Shown here in pieces: positions 10,840 through 22,956 of a stretch of DNA of 45,232 nt. The notes under the pieces were generated by a model that was given only the letters and a program-made list of their open reading frames with translations, was not told the origin of the DNA and did not search any database. The first letter of the stretch is position 1, and the number at the start of each line of letters is the position of its first letter. The stretch is taken from the NCBI GenBank assembly GCA_910592205.1, contig CAJVPJ010000096.1, positions 1-45,232 on the forward strand, written 5' to 3'. Both the position numbers and the translations under genes were made by a program. Source of the stretch: Paraglomus occultum (taxonomy: Eukaryota > Glomeromycota > Glomeromycetes > Paraglomerales > Paraglomeraceae).

Positions 10840-13163
10840 TTAATTAATATCGACCAGTTCAAACGTGTCATGAATGTCTCTCGATGTTTTTACATTATCC
10901 GGTAAGACGGTTCCTTTTATCCTCGATATTATTATGTTGTCAGGTTCAATATCCAAGGATCTATTTAGATCATTAAACGCATCACCATCCAGTTCGAGAT
11001 GAAGATAGGCAGCTCCCCTCAAACTCAGCGTCCATGTATTGTTTGGTTCAATCTTTAACGACTCGTTGAAATCATTTAACGCGTCATTATATTTCTCGAG
11101 ATAATAATAGACAGCTCCCCTATGACTCAATGCCCACGCACTATTTGGGTCAGTCTCCAAAGACTTGTTTAGATCATCCAACGCATTGTCATACTCTTTA
11201 AGTTTAACATATACACGACTCCGTCTACTCAACGCCCATGCATCATTCGGTTTAAGCTTCAACGATTCATTGAAATCATTTAATGCTTCATTATACTGTT
11301 TAAGATTAAGATAGACAGTTCCCCTTCGGCTCAATGTCCATGCATTATTTGGTTCAATGGCTAACGATTTGTTAAAGTCAGTTAACGCTTCGTCATACTG
11401 TTTAAGGCCGAGATAGACAGCTCCCCTTCCACTCCATGCGTACGCATCATTCGATTCAATAGCTAACAATTTATTAAAGTCATGCAGTGCGTTAGCGCAC
11501 TCTTTAAGATGAATATAAATAGCTCCCCTTTTGCCTAACGTCCATGCATTATCTGGCTCAATAGCTAATGATTTACTGAAATCCTCCAACGCGTCATTAT
11601 GCCGCTCAAGATTCTGATAGACACTTCCCCTCATACTCAACGTCCATGCATCATCAGGTTCAATCTCCAATGACTTGTTTAAGTCACGCAATGCATTGTC
11701 ATGCTGTTTGAAATGGAGATAGACAGCTCCCCTTCTGCTCAACGTCCATGCATTATCAGGTTCGATCTCTAATGATCTGTTTAAGTCACATAACGCATTG
11801 TCATATTGCTTAAAATGGAGATAGACAGCTCCCCTTCTGCTCAACGTCCATGCATTATCAGGTTCAATCGCTAACGATTTATTGAAATCCTCCAATGCAT
11901 CATTATACTGGTCAAGATTATGATAGATAGCTCCCCTATTTCTCAATGTACATGCATGATCCAATCCAACCTCCAACATTTTGTTAAAATCATTTAATGC
12001 ATTACAATATTCTAATCTCTTTAATCTCTCATAAACATCTTCACAAATTGGTCGCTTATTAGGGTCTTCATCCCAACATTCTGAATACAGCTTAATATAT
12101 TCTTCAGGTGTTCCGGGAAATGGATTGTCACGAGAGCCATTAAGTCTATACATAACGATTGTAGCATGTTCACGATGTCCGTCACACGGCATTTTCCCGC
12201 TCGATATCTCCCAGAGTATTACACCCAGGCTGAAAATATCGGATTCCTTTCCATGTTCACATGACTCGTTATCATCATTGAAAGATGCTGGATCCTTATA
12301 TGCGAGAGTGCCAAGACCGTTCGATGGCGACATTTGTTTCAAAACACTAGACAAACCAAAGTCTGCTATTTTTGCAATGCCTAATTGAATAAGAATATTG
12401 TTGGAGGACTGAATAATGATAAAATAATAACATCATTTAGTATTGATGAAATTTAACTCAATGAATAAGCGACGAGAAATCTGCAATACGTACCAAGTCC
12501 TTATGAATAATATCGAGTGAATGCAAGTATTTTAATCCATTAACAATCCCCAAGCCCAATTTGCATTTGTCTCTCCACGTCAGAACCTTAAAATATTTAA
12601 TCAAGTGTTGACGCAAATTTCCACCTTCAGCTAATTCAAACACCATACGATAAGTATTATTAGCGCCTGCTTGATACATAGAAACGAGATTAGTCGATAC
12701 TCTTTCATTCGATGAGCTTGGGTTGCGTCTAACGCACCTTTGCATAGGCCAAGAAAACGAATAATGTTGGGGTGATCATTTGCATTTCTATGGTTATTCA
12801 ACTAACGTGTAATGGGAACGCCAAAAAATTAGCCAAGACAAATAGGGTCATAATATGCATCAATAACATGGCAGAATGAACTACCTCTTGGACAAACTTT
12901 CTGTAAAATTCTTCTTCATTCCTGTTTTCCGCCAAGACGAAAGTCTTTACCGCAACGGTCATACCAGCGAGACTATTGGGCTTGCGAAAGAATGACCTGA
13001 AACGCTTAACCTTCGCTTGGTGCACGACGCCTGACGCACCACCAGCCGTTGGCATAGGTTCCAGCAATAAGTCGCTTTCCGGAAAACAATAAATTGACCC
13101 TTCTCGAATGCTTGCCTCTATCCATCTTGTGTATATGTCGACTGATATTTTGTCCTGGGACAT
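10840..13163 (-). CDS. Kinase-TPR fusion protein B (10 TPRs)
   Basis: Minus-strand exons 13163-12885, 12801-12738, 12666-12494 and 12408-10840 sum to 2085 nt (694 residues). Exon 2 (64 nt) and exon 3 (173 nt) have exactly the lengths found in the paralogues. The kinase domain has an altered Gly loop (TAGGASGVVHQA), Lys in MTVAVKTF, IIHKDL then SSNNIL, an intact ADFGLS, SDIFSLGVILWEI and CWDEDPNKRP. About ten near-identical 34-residue TPRs follow, several reading AIEPDNAWTLSRRGAVYLH. A degenerate last repeat and a short C-terminal cap close the protein. Within the array a 53-nt stretch is repeated exactly 102 bp apart. A signalling role is inferred from the domains only. Confidence 0.88.
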
Positions 13164-13362
13164 AATAACAATAATAGGTTTAGCGGTATAAGTAGCAAAG
13201 TTAAGAACGAAAAATCAGTGTTGCACAATTCATATTTCTATTAATAGTTTTAAACATTCGTGACGGCACACTTCAGTGTTGTGATTGGTTTGTCATGTCA
13301 CTTGACACAAGAATGCTCAGAACTTTGGGCTAGTGTCGTCGAGACTAGCGCACTACCAGAAC

Positions 13363-14177
13363 ATGGTTGGTATTGAAAGATTGAGTACTTTGAACTTCTA
13401 GCGTTACGCTATCACTTATGCCTTCATTCCTTCGTTTATAGCCTTCTGAGCAAGAACTTAAAGGTACGTACAAATATCCGTATTCGCTACATATTTGCAA
13501 GTCTTATTTGCTCAAAATAATTTGCAATAGACTATAAAGAGGCCTTTACACTCTTCGACAAGAAAGGGGCTGGCACAATTCCGTCCGAGACTTTGGGTGA
13601 TGTGCTTCGTGCTGTTGGACAGAATCCTACACAAGCCGAGGTTCAAGAACTTGCCGGGTCTCACGGATCCGAGAGTAAGTCGTATTAAATAATACTGTTT
13701 ATCAAAAAGTTCGTTGCCATTTACCTTGCTTGTGTTCTACTACTTGATCTCCCTGTTAGTAAGCTTCGATGAATTTGTAAAAATCCTTCAACGTCCTGGA
13801 GGATTTGCTCCAGCTGGGACTTATGAGGAGTTTGTAGATGGTTTTCAAGTCTTTGATAAAAAGAGGACCGGTTATATTTCTGTGACCGAACTCAAATATG
13901 GTTAGTTTTATATTATGACTTGACGGTATTTGAAGTTTCCCGTGTTAATTTATTTGTCTTTTTCAGTCTTGACTAATTTAGGTGAAAAGTTGAGTGAAAC
14001 AGAAGTCGAGGATCTTTTGAAAGATGAAACAATCGATGACAATGGGAGCATCAATTATCATGGTCGGTCTTTGTTTTATAGTAGCAATTCGTGCATCAAT
14101 TCCTTCACTAATTTCCCAACCGTTCCTTTTTCTTCCTTCTTATTATAGAATTTGTAAAGAAAATCTTGAGTTCATAA
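13363..14177 (+). CDS. cdc4: Myosin essential light chain, Cdc4-like, six exons
   Basis: Exons 13363-13365, 13442-13463, 13531-13674, 13760-13900, 13967-14062 and 14149-14177 join to 435 nt, giving 144 residues, close to the 141 of fission yeast Cdc4. Diagnostic stretches are EAFTLFDKKGAGTIPSE (EF-hand 1), AVGQNPTQAEVQ, FDEFVKILQRPGGF, GFQVFDKKRTGYISVTEL (EF-hand 3), LGEKLSETEVEDLL and INYHEFVKKIL. The EF-hand loops lack several acidic ligands, as is usual for essential light chains, so Ca binding is doubtful. The protein should bind IQ motifs of class II or V myosins and act in cytokinesis or cargo transport. Exon 1 is the ATG alone followed by an intron, and exon 2 is 22 nt. This start is inferred because the only other upstream ATG runs into a stop. 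Confidence 0.88.
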
Positions 14178-14336
14178 AGCAATAGTTTATATTAATTTAT
14201 TGATAAACGAAAAACAACACGGCACTGTTATACAGCATCGGTTCTATTCTACAACGTTAATATAAATTAATTTGAACGACTTCGAATTACAAATACTTTT
14301 TTCTGAGATACGTATACTAGTATATTTCATCTACTT

Positions 14337-16621
14337 CTAATCGTCGTCGTCATCGTCGACCTCCTCTTTAGCAATCCTCTCTTCAATCTCACGAATCCTC
14401 CCCGAATTAATCGCTTCTTGAACAGGATTGACTACGTCCATAACGCCCGTCTTCTTGAGGCGCTCGAACAGAACGAAAAGACGTTCCGCCTCCCGTTCTT
14501 TCTCTTCATCCGTCATATTAGCAAGAGATAACGGTGCATCCTCCACATATTGACCAGTGATAGGATTGATCGGCTTCTCGCTATATATTGGAGCATTCGG
14601 ATCACTTGATGGTATTGTGATATTGTGACTCATTAGGAATCCAGCTGCGTTACCATATCCAACATGGTGAACAAATAGACTTGCTGAAATATGATGTATC
14701 ATTAGCATGATAATTTAGTGCGCAAACAACAATAGCAACAACAACCACAGAAACACCCATCCTATTGCTAGCAACACCAAACTTCTGGTAAAGACTGTAA
14801 TTACCATTCTCGTCACATAGTTTAAACAGCAATTCACTCACACCGTCGCGCAGATGTGGTAGCATAACTGAAGTCATAAGACGAATAAGTCGTGCCGTAA
14901 GGCTTTCCCCTTTTTCGAGTGGCTTAGAACGGTCACTATGAAATAACAAGTAAACGAAACGACTAGTTAGTCTACCTGTCATACAACTATTAGAGAGATC
15001 GCATACGTACATATTATCTGGCAGCAGTTTCGACTTTAACATCACTCTAGCATCATTATCCTCCTCCGCCAACTTCTTCAGTAGCACGACAAGAGGAGCA
15101 ACAGACTCATCCATATCAAGTCCATTGTTCAACCCACTATTATTATCATCAGGGTCGCCCTTAACTATAAAGAATACCATTTCCTTCAACATATCTACCA
15201 GTTTATCAATGAGCAGGTGGCTTTCGCCTTCTTTCTGGTTATCTGGGAACCATAATTTTTTGTATTGTGCGACAGGGAAGTTTAAAAGAGCATGAACAGC
15301 GTGAGAGTGTGGTGGCGTCATTGGAAGAGGGCCCGATTGCTTGAGCTCGGTAATTACCCTAAGGACAGGTGCAAGAAGTCTAATCGAAAAACACTTATTA
15401 GTATCGGTCACAGTATTTGGTAACTGCATAATATGATTTAGACAACCTTGGATTTACTATTCACGTTATTGGACACCATATTCATTCACTTACTTTTCGA
15501 ATTTAAAAGAAAGGGCTGGCTGTTCCTCTTTGTTTACTTTCTCAATCTTAGGATCATTCACCATCAGATTGAACAACAACTTCAATTGCTCATTTAAAAT
15601 CATGATCCTTGTTATTTGCATTGGTGCATCCGTATTAGATTCTTGCCGGCCCAATCCTTCAATATGAGTGGATATAGTCTTAAAGCATATAAAGCATTAA
15701 CTCAGCATCAAAAAATGATATACACTGACAAAGCCGAGTACTTACATGTTCCAAAATATCAATTATACCAAGACGATTAACTAGACTCTTAACAGAGGGT
15801 AATGGACGTACTGTCATTACAAAAAGAATACGAGATGTGAGGAATTCTGTTTTAATCGAGAGGGATCCTTTCTGCCAACATTAAACAGCATTCCAGTAAT
15901 ATTCCAGTTAGTTTCTACCACGATTAGGAATGTCCCGATACTCGCAAATCTGGTTCTGCCTTCACCTTGAGTCCTCTCGTCAAGCCCTCAACGCCTTCAT
16001 ACTTGTTAAACAAATCTCGCGTATCTTCCTCTAGTAGCAACGCATTAGCTATACAAGTTAATGCCTCCTGTGTTACAAGAGTATCTTGAAGATCGCCACC
16101 CTCAGGTAGTAACGTCGCATGAGTCATGAGGATGCGGAAACCCTGTTGATAAACCAAGTCAGCCAAAAAAGATTCAATATGTGTATAAGGCTCAATTTAA
16201 CGGTAGATACCTCGTCAGACAGAAGACGACCGCAACCGGCGACAACACGCCCTAGTATTTTCAATGTCTGCAACGCCAATAAACGCACTGTGTAGATTCA
16301 TGTTAAATAGACCGTAAATGATTGGCGCAACGAGAGTAAGAGCGTAATGAGGTGTGTACCTTCATCACTCCAGGCCTGCTGGACATCAAGATCAGACATG
16401 AGAGCGTTTACAAGCTCAGTCTTTTCTGGCAAGGTCAGTGAAGTCGCAGCTGTAATATACAGACGGTGTATCGTTGAGTATTCAGATCTGTACTGTAAAG
16501 TTTATAATGTATGTTAGCCCTCGTTCTTCCACTTACCGGAAGGGTCGCTCAGAAACTTCAAAAGCCAATGAGAAACTGCCTCAATATCGGTTTTATCGTC
16601 AATGTCAGTATACGATGCCAT
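14337..16621 (-). CDS. RIC8: RIC8/synembryn, G-alpha chaperone and exchange factor, nine exons
   Basis: Minus-strand exons are 16621-16537, 16449-16360, 16287-16211, 16142-15966, 15871-15746, 15678-15494, 15379-15011, 14935-14805 and 14683-14337. They total 1587 nt and 528 residues with consistent phases, the usual RIC8 length. Supporting stretches are LALQTLKILGRVVAG, QEALTCIANALLLEE, GLTRGLK, the armadillo-like block LLAPVLRVITEL, HAVHALLNFPV, SLTARLIRLMTSVMLPHL, LFKLCDENASLFVHHVGYG then NAAGFL, and NPITGQYVEDAPLSLANMTD. The C-terminus is strongly acidic (a run of Asp). RIC8 folds nascent G-alpha subunits and catalyses their nucleotide exchange, so it should act in heterotrimeric G-protein signalling in the cytosol. 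It converges with the cdc4 gene, stops 159 bp apart. Confidence 0.92.
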
Positions 16622-19014
16622 GAAAAAACGAAAGTGCAGAATATGTGCTAAGTAATCAATTGTGATCCGTGATATATATTATTATAATAATAATTAGAAG
16701 TTAACTGCTACGGAGTTTGAAATGTACTAGCATTTAAAGTTGCCTTGTCTTATTATGGTACAGATCTTCTGAAACGTCACTGGTCTCACCTGTATAAGAA
16801 GAATAATGTTAATAAGATTTTAGAATAATCTTTATCTAAGTACTAACCTTTTTAACGTACTGTAATAGGATATTCTGAAAGTGAAGCACATAGCCTCGCG
16901 CTTTATTGCTCAATCACATAAAGACACAGTTTGTAAACTCAATTGTGTTTTGCAAGGTATACTGTAAGTAGTGAGCGATACTAAAAAAAACTTTTTGTGA
17001 CATCGAAGAATAAAAACTTTACTTATTTCATGTTTCTCTTCCATTTTCAGGTAGAAATAGGAAATGTCAAATTTCCCTTATTTTGTTCCTTTAACTAAAT
17101 GCGTAGATGATCTATCAATAAAATTTAGTTTAAATTCCAAGAGGGAAAAAGAAATGACAATCCAGCCTTGTAGTATATATTATCAGCCTCTTCGTCTGGA
17201 ATCTTTAATATTTTTTTTCATGCGTACGTTGTGTCCATATTTTGTTCCCACTTTTTGTTACTTTAAATTATATATCCAACCCAAATTTGGAAGATGAAAT
17301 AAATATTGGCTCAGACCGCTTAGTTACGACAACTTTTTGTAGACAAGTTTTTATTAAAACTCCGCATTTATATGTTATTCATGACCGAACGTTTAAAACT
17401 ATGTAATAGTAAAGATTTTAAAATTTCAATTCAAAAGTAGTCGAATTTTCACAAAATATTTGACCCTCTAAGCGCGTGATATAAATCAAAAGTTGCGCAA
17501 TCGCCAACAAAAAATGCGTTCTTTGTAGCATTTCAAGTCTAACTATGTGAAGGAATGGGACAACGTTCAAAACAAAGAAGACATTTGATTTGTTTGAGCT
17601 CCAATCAATATTCACAGGTTGACTTCCGAAGAATCTGAAAATTCTTCCAGAAGTGAAAATTTCTGGCTGTCGATGACGATGAACCAAAAATCGCAGTCGA
17701 AAGACTATTCGATGGCGCAAAATATGAAATCTTCAAAACGATCATTTCGATACAATAGCAGCAGCATTCGAACACGCAAACGACGCAGATCGATAGCAAA
17801 AAATGGCAACGCAAAATGGATGTACGATTACGCATTTCCATGTTAGGAGAGATAAAGAATCTAGTTGTTTATCGGGGATAAGGAATACACACTTGATAAA
17901 TTAGGAGCTCGATAGACCTCCTACATAATCATAAAGTTTAACAAGAAAATAAACATTATGCAAAACGGCGTATTCTGGAACAACAAGAGGTAATCGAAAA
18001 AAAGAGGACACAGGTTATTTTTATATCCAAAATTTTTATTGTGAATTTAATTTTATTGGGAGATGCTAAGAGTTATGCTCGAAGAAATTACGATTATACT
18101 TGGATTTAATTCCTTTAAAGCAAAATCTGCAGACAGACAGACAGATTGAACGTCTGGGTGGGTCTACTTGGTAAGTTGCATATATTGGTTTATTGTGCGT
18201 ATGCGCGATTTGCATCGCGTGCCACCTTGCTGTAGAAAATCGAATGAGCCAATAGGACCTTTGTGCTATATAATAATATCGAAATTAGATGATCAACCGC
18301 TAGATTATCAAACCATATCCACTGTTACTATACAATGATGTTTTCTCATATTAATATTAATATTAATATCACTTATAGGGGTGATTTAGCTATGAGGTTG
18401 GCTGACTTACGACTTACCGCCATTTACAGATGTCATGGAGAGATTTTAAATATGGCGGAAATTCTTTTGAGAGGATATAACTGGTAATTTTATAATAGTC
18501 TCGGACATATCCTCCGGTGGGGTTACAATAATAATAAGGGGTTTATACGAATGGGACCTTACTAGACTTTGTATCACATTTACGTTATGCGAATATACAG
18601 GTGCGAGGACTGTATATAGCTGTTTTTTCAAAGTATAAGTGATATATTTATACATTCAATATATTTCCCATTATGGCCTGCACGAAATCGTAAAATACGT
18701 AACTCAGTTGAATCAATTGAATTCAAATAAAGATGAATACAGGCTAAACATAAATACTATATTTTTTGGCAAGAGACACACACTAATTAATATCGATCGG
18801 CTATAAATTTGACATGTTTGCCGATCTATTATCAATACTCTATCTTTCTCACTTCCTCTTCTTTCTGAATGCCCTAGCTAGTAGAATGCTCAACCTACGT
18901 ATTCTTACATTCAATGTACTACAGTTACTGTATTACTATAACTGATTAACTGATATGATCACATGGTTAACAAGACTTTGCTCCGCGAGACTGACTGATA
19001 GTGATTACTATACA
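16622..19014. other. 2.4 kb intergenic region with a possible gene remnant
   Basis: Mostly AT-rich spacer. One plus-strand frame at about 17661-17880 is open except for a single TAG. It encodes roughly 70 residues beginning LAVDDDEPKIAVERLFDG and ending in a basic, helical stretch. It matches no family I recognise and may be a relic or chance. A short TTAATA tandem array lies at about 18350-18370. Nothing else stands out. Confidence 0.4.
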
Positions 19015-20883
19015 ATGTCTGAAAACCAAAGAGCCAATAGCTTGTACGAAGGTTGGCTAGAAACAAGCATTCGAGAAGGATCCATCTACTGTTGTCCAAA
19101 AAGCGATATAAAGTTAGACCATAGACCTATTGGTCAAGGGTCATTTGGAGTGGTATACAAGGCGACGGTGAAGCAGAAAAGCGGTATCATTCCTATGACA
19201 ATCTTAGGCAAACGACAAAACATTCTCTCTGGAATGACTGTTGCGGTGAAGACTCTATTTCGGGACGATGTTAAACCTAATTATAAGGCAGAATTGCACA
19301 GACAATTTATCAAAGAGGTTGCTGTTAACTATATTACCGTTATGCTTTATATTTGTACATAAACCTTTTGTTGATGCGATTTTCATACCACTAGGTAAGA
19401 AACCACAAGAAAGTAAACAACCATCCCAATATTATTCGGCTTTTAGGTTTATGCAAGGGTATGAGTCTTGTACAAAATAGTCTACTTTCTTTTTAGCAAA
19501 TGCGAAGACGATTCGCTATACTTACGGCTATCCTACTTTCACTCAAGCAGACGAATATGAGGACTATCATATGATTTTTGAACTAGCTGACGGTGGAACT
19601 TTGCGCCAACACCTCGAACAGCACTTCAATGATTTGACTTGGACAGACAAATACAAACTGGGATTCGAAATTGCTAACGGATTGAAATATTTGCATGGGC
19701 TCGGTATTATTCACAAGGATTTGGTATTTATCAAACATTGATTGTAACGTATTGAAAGATCGAAGCTGATTTATACATTTATGTTTGCATTTAGTCTTCC
19801 AATAATGTTCTTATCCAATCGGGCGTAGCAAAGATAACCGACTTCGGTTTATCGAGTGTGTTAAAGATGATGTCTGTATCGCATAATATTGGTGCCGTGA
19901 GATACAAAGATCCATTGTCGTTTCGCAATGACGTTGAGCCATATACACGTGGAACAAAGTCCGACATATTCAGTCTTGGCGTAATACTTTGGGAAATTGC
20001 TAGTGGAAAAATTCCGTGTGAAGGATGTATTGGTGATGCTGCAGTTATTCTCTATAGAATCGATGGTTCTCGTGACGATCCATTTCCTGGAACACCCGAA
20101 GAATATATTAATCTGTATTCAGAATGTTGGGATGAAGACCCGAACAAGCGACCAATTTGCGAAAATGTATGTGAGAGATTAAAGAGATTGGAATACGGTG
20201 ATGCATTAAGTAATTTCAACAAGCTGTTGGAGATTGAACCAGAAAATGCATCGGCATTGTGCGGAAGAGGATGTGTTTATTACGATCTTGAGCAGTATAA
20301 TCAAGCATTGGATGACCTTAACAAATCCTTGGAACTTGAACCACATAATGCGTGGGCTTTGAGTCGTAGGGGAGGTATCTATCTTTATCTTAGGCAGTAT
20401 AATGACGCATTAAGTGATCTTCACAAATCCTTGGATCTTGAACCACATAATGCGTGGGCTTTGAGTCGTAGGGGAGGTGCCTATCTTTACCTCAGGCAGT
20501 ATAATGACGCATTAAATGACTTTAACAAGTCGTTAGACATTGAGCCAAATATTGCATGGGTGTTGAGTCATAGGGGTGATGTCTATTATAACCTTAAGCA
20601 GTATGTGGATGCACTACGTGATTTCAACCGATCGTTAGAGATTGAACCAAATGATGCATGGACATTGAACAGAAGAGGAAGTGTTTATTATGATCTTAAG
20701 CAATATAATGATGCATTACATGATTTCAACAAATCATTAGGGATTAATCCAAATGATGTACAGACATTGAACAAAAGGGGTAGTGTTTATCGTGATCTTA
20801 AGCAGTATAGTGATGCGTTAAACGATTTCAACAAATCATTGGAAATTAACCATAGTAATAGTACGCATGGACATTGGTTGTAG
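19015..20883 (+). CDS. Kinase-TPR fusion protein C (6 TPRs)
   Basis: Exons 19015-19317, 19395-19458, 19551-19723 and 19795-20883 sum to 1629 nt, 542 residues. Exons 2 and 3 again measure 64 and 173 nt. This is the most canonical kinase of the set: IGQGSFGVVYKA Gly loop, MTVAVKTL, MIFELADGGTLRQHL, IIHKDL with SSNNVL, ITDFGLSSVL, SDIFSLGVILWEI and CWDEDPNKRP. Six full 34-residue TPRs and a partial one follow. A 42-nt block is repeated exactly at 20335-20376 and 20437-20478. The start at 19015 was chosen because it aligns with the paralogue N-termini; an in-frame upstream ATG at 18955 is possible. Beyond the stop, 20884-20960 still resembles a decayed TPR. Confidence 0.88.
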
Positions 20884-20965
20884 TAATAGTAATACGGAAA
20901 CAATCTTAAGTAGTATAAGGATGTATTAAATAATTTCAATCAATATTAGAGTTTGAAATGGGGCT
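20884..20965 (+). pseudogene. Decayed TPR unit after gene C stop
   Basis: In one frame the sequence reads YGNNLK, stop, YKDVLNNFNQ, stop, SL. This is what a TPR unit of the NLKQYxDALNDFNQSLE type gives when two Gln codons become TAG or are lost. It suggests that the array of gene C was once longer. Confidence 0.55.
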
Positions 20966-21089
20966 TTGTGTGACAACATAGATATTAATATTACTATGAG
21001 AACTAGTTAAAAGTCATATTAGATATTAATATGAGTATTTACTGTTTAGAGCATTTGCTGGTTGTTGCGAAGCCATGTATTATAAAGGA

Positions 21090-22686
21090 TATACTATTAT
21101 GGATTATGTATTCCTCTACCAATTGATTTATCTCAGCAATCGTTGGTAATTTGCTACGGCATGTGGGACAGATTCGCTTCCTATTATCGATGTTGACAAG
21201 CTGAACACTTTTTACAAATCCAGTCTGACACCGATGACGTACTGATTCATCAATCGCATTTGTTTCTTGATTTTTCAGTACAGAGCTCTTCTAAAATGGT
21301 ACACAGTGACTCTCTTTATAGTGCATCAAAAAAATCTATTAGCAAAAAATTCTCAAAAGTCCACTATATCGAGAGTTTTTGAAAATTAATTAGTAAATAC
21401 ACTATATCGGATAGAATTTATTATAGACGGTTTGAACCTCTATCCACTATATCGCGATTTTAATTAGTCTCCACTATAATGGAGGTCTACTATAAAGAGC
21501 GGCACTGTGTAGTAAGATAATTAGCAAGTTCTCTATGAATTTCATTTCTCATACCTGAAGTTAAAGAAAATAATTCCTCATATTGCTTGTCACGGACTTC
21601 CGAATGTAACCAAGGATCTGTATTCTGAACATTGCTATCTTGATCATAATTAAAAGCGATGAAACTTGTAACGATATGGAATATGACCGTATTATATCCA
21701 TGATCTAGGTAATTTTTTTGACCCTTCTGTTCATTGTCAAAGGCCAAAAAGAAAAAGCCTTTGGGAAGTTGCGGCTGTTCTGTAGCTAAATATTTTAACC
21801 AGTTAGTAAACTTCTTATAGCTACCGGAACTCATAATATGGTTATCGATGTCAATAACCGTTCTTGATCTTGCTAGTGAATACTTGATTGCTGAAGCGGC
21901 CAAATTAATAGCGGAGACATATTTTAAATGTCTTGATTCATAAATAGCATCAACCGCTACAGCACACTTAAAAGCTTTTCGCCTTCCTGTTGACGTTCAT
22001 TTTCATTATGGGCAATAGTTTCAATAAACCTCACAATAACAGGATTTCGCTTCGCAAGCCATTCTGAAGGAGAATACTCTAAACTGAAGCGTTCTTGGTT
22101 TTGCATCAGACTTATAATATCATTATACAGATTACCTCGTTCCCTTTTAGCGATTTCTGTCACAGATCTAATACGGTCTTCTTGGTCAGCAAATGTTTTC
22201 GTTGAAATGTTTCTTCAGTGTTGCATTTCTCAGATAAGAGTTGCTGATTGAGCTCTTCAAGCTCGTGTATTCTTTTTGAAAGCTTTCGTATACTGGATCT
22301 GGCAAGGATACTTGGACTCCAAAATCAGAAAAAGTTTTTTCGAAGTCCAGCAACTCGTTGTCATTAGAAAATCTTGGCCTTTTTCTCTCTGTTTCTTCTG
22401 AATCTAAAAAATTTGAGTCATTTGTTTTAGTAACTCGTTTAGTAAACGACTTTTTAACAACAATCTGGTTGTGATGTCTTTCGCATAAAGAGTAATTGTT
22501 TAGAGAGTCAAGTAATATAGTTAGCCGAGGAAAATGCTTGGCCATTTCTGTTATTCTCTCTGCTGCAGCACTAGCTGATGCATGTCGCCATCTTTGACTC
22601 TCTTTAGTCTCACATTTTACCAACTGACTTTCGTCATATTCATTGGCAAGAGACTCGAACAGACAGGGTAAGTCTTTGGCGTTCAT
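21090..22686 (-). pseudogene. Broken zinc-finger protein gene of a multicopy family, split by a MITE
   Basis: Three minus-strand blocks follow each other with frame changes near 22180 and 21960. The first starts MNAKDLPCLFESLANEY (22686 down), the second has TEIAKRERGNLYNDIISLM, the third VSAINLAASAIKYSLARSRT and GFFFLAFDNEQKGQKNYLD, down to ELANYL near 21520. A 208 bp MITE with a TA duplication then interrupts the frame. Beyond it (21299 down) the frame resumes with ILEELCTEKS. After two stops and a shift come CKKCSACQ and RICPTCRSKLPTIAEI, a CxxCxxC...CxxC zinc-finger-like tail. I know similar unnamed proteins from Rhizophagus but not their function. At least two frameshifts, stops and the insertion make this copy dead. 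Confidence 0.75.
21302..21509. mobile_element. Pogo-type MITE, 208 bp, TA target duplication
   Basis: The left end CACAGTGACTCTCTTTATAG and the reverse complement of the right end (CACAGTGCCGCTCTTTATAG) match over 20 of 22 terminal positions counting one further mismatch inward. TA dinucleotides flank both sides (21300-21301 and 21510-21511). The interior carries several copies of an ACTATATCG/ACTATAA motif in direct orientation, likely subterminal transposase-binding repeats. It has no coding capacity. It sits inside the zinc-finger pseudogene. Confidence 0.88.
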
Positions 22687-22692
22687 CGTAGA

Positions 22693-22956
22693 GTGAGGCG
22701 TAATTTTAAACTCAACATCACTTCAGCACACATTAGGGTCTGCTTAGTAGCAAGCGCAGGGTTTTTTACCGACGGATACGCTCTCTGCGCACTCCGATTT
22801 GCTCTTCCGAGTTTAGCATTGGATGATGATATGTTCTATCTGGTTGGGGCAATGTTGGGAAACCTACTGTTCGGTTGTATGACCGACAGATTTAATAGAA
22901 AACTACTATGTAAAGTTGCGTGGATCCTCGTGGATTCTGAAACTGTATGTTCGTAA
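22693..22956 (+). pseudogene. N-terminal fragment of an MFS transporter (phosphate-transporter-like)
   Basis: The open segment reads IRVCLVASAGFFTDGYALCA, a first transmembrane helix of the GFFTDAYD type seen in PHO84-like phosphate:proton symporters. MFYLVGAMLGNLLFGCMTDR follows with FNRK, equivalent to transmembrane helix 2 plus the MFS signature GxxxDRxGRK. The usual acidic residues and spacing are partly lost (a Gly-Tyr-Ala replaces the expected Tyr-Asp), and no further helices follow before the frame closes. It begins only seven bases from the start of the divergent zinc-finger pseudogene, so this is probably a rearranged fragment. Confidence 0.6.

Noticed and set aside
12125-12388. Plus-strand 87-residue open frame
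   Set aside because: Antisense to the kinase exon of gene B.
18391-18486. 31-codon plus-strand frame (MRLADLRLTAIYRC start)
   Set aside because: Too short and without family, splice partner or repeat support.
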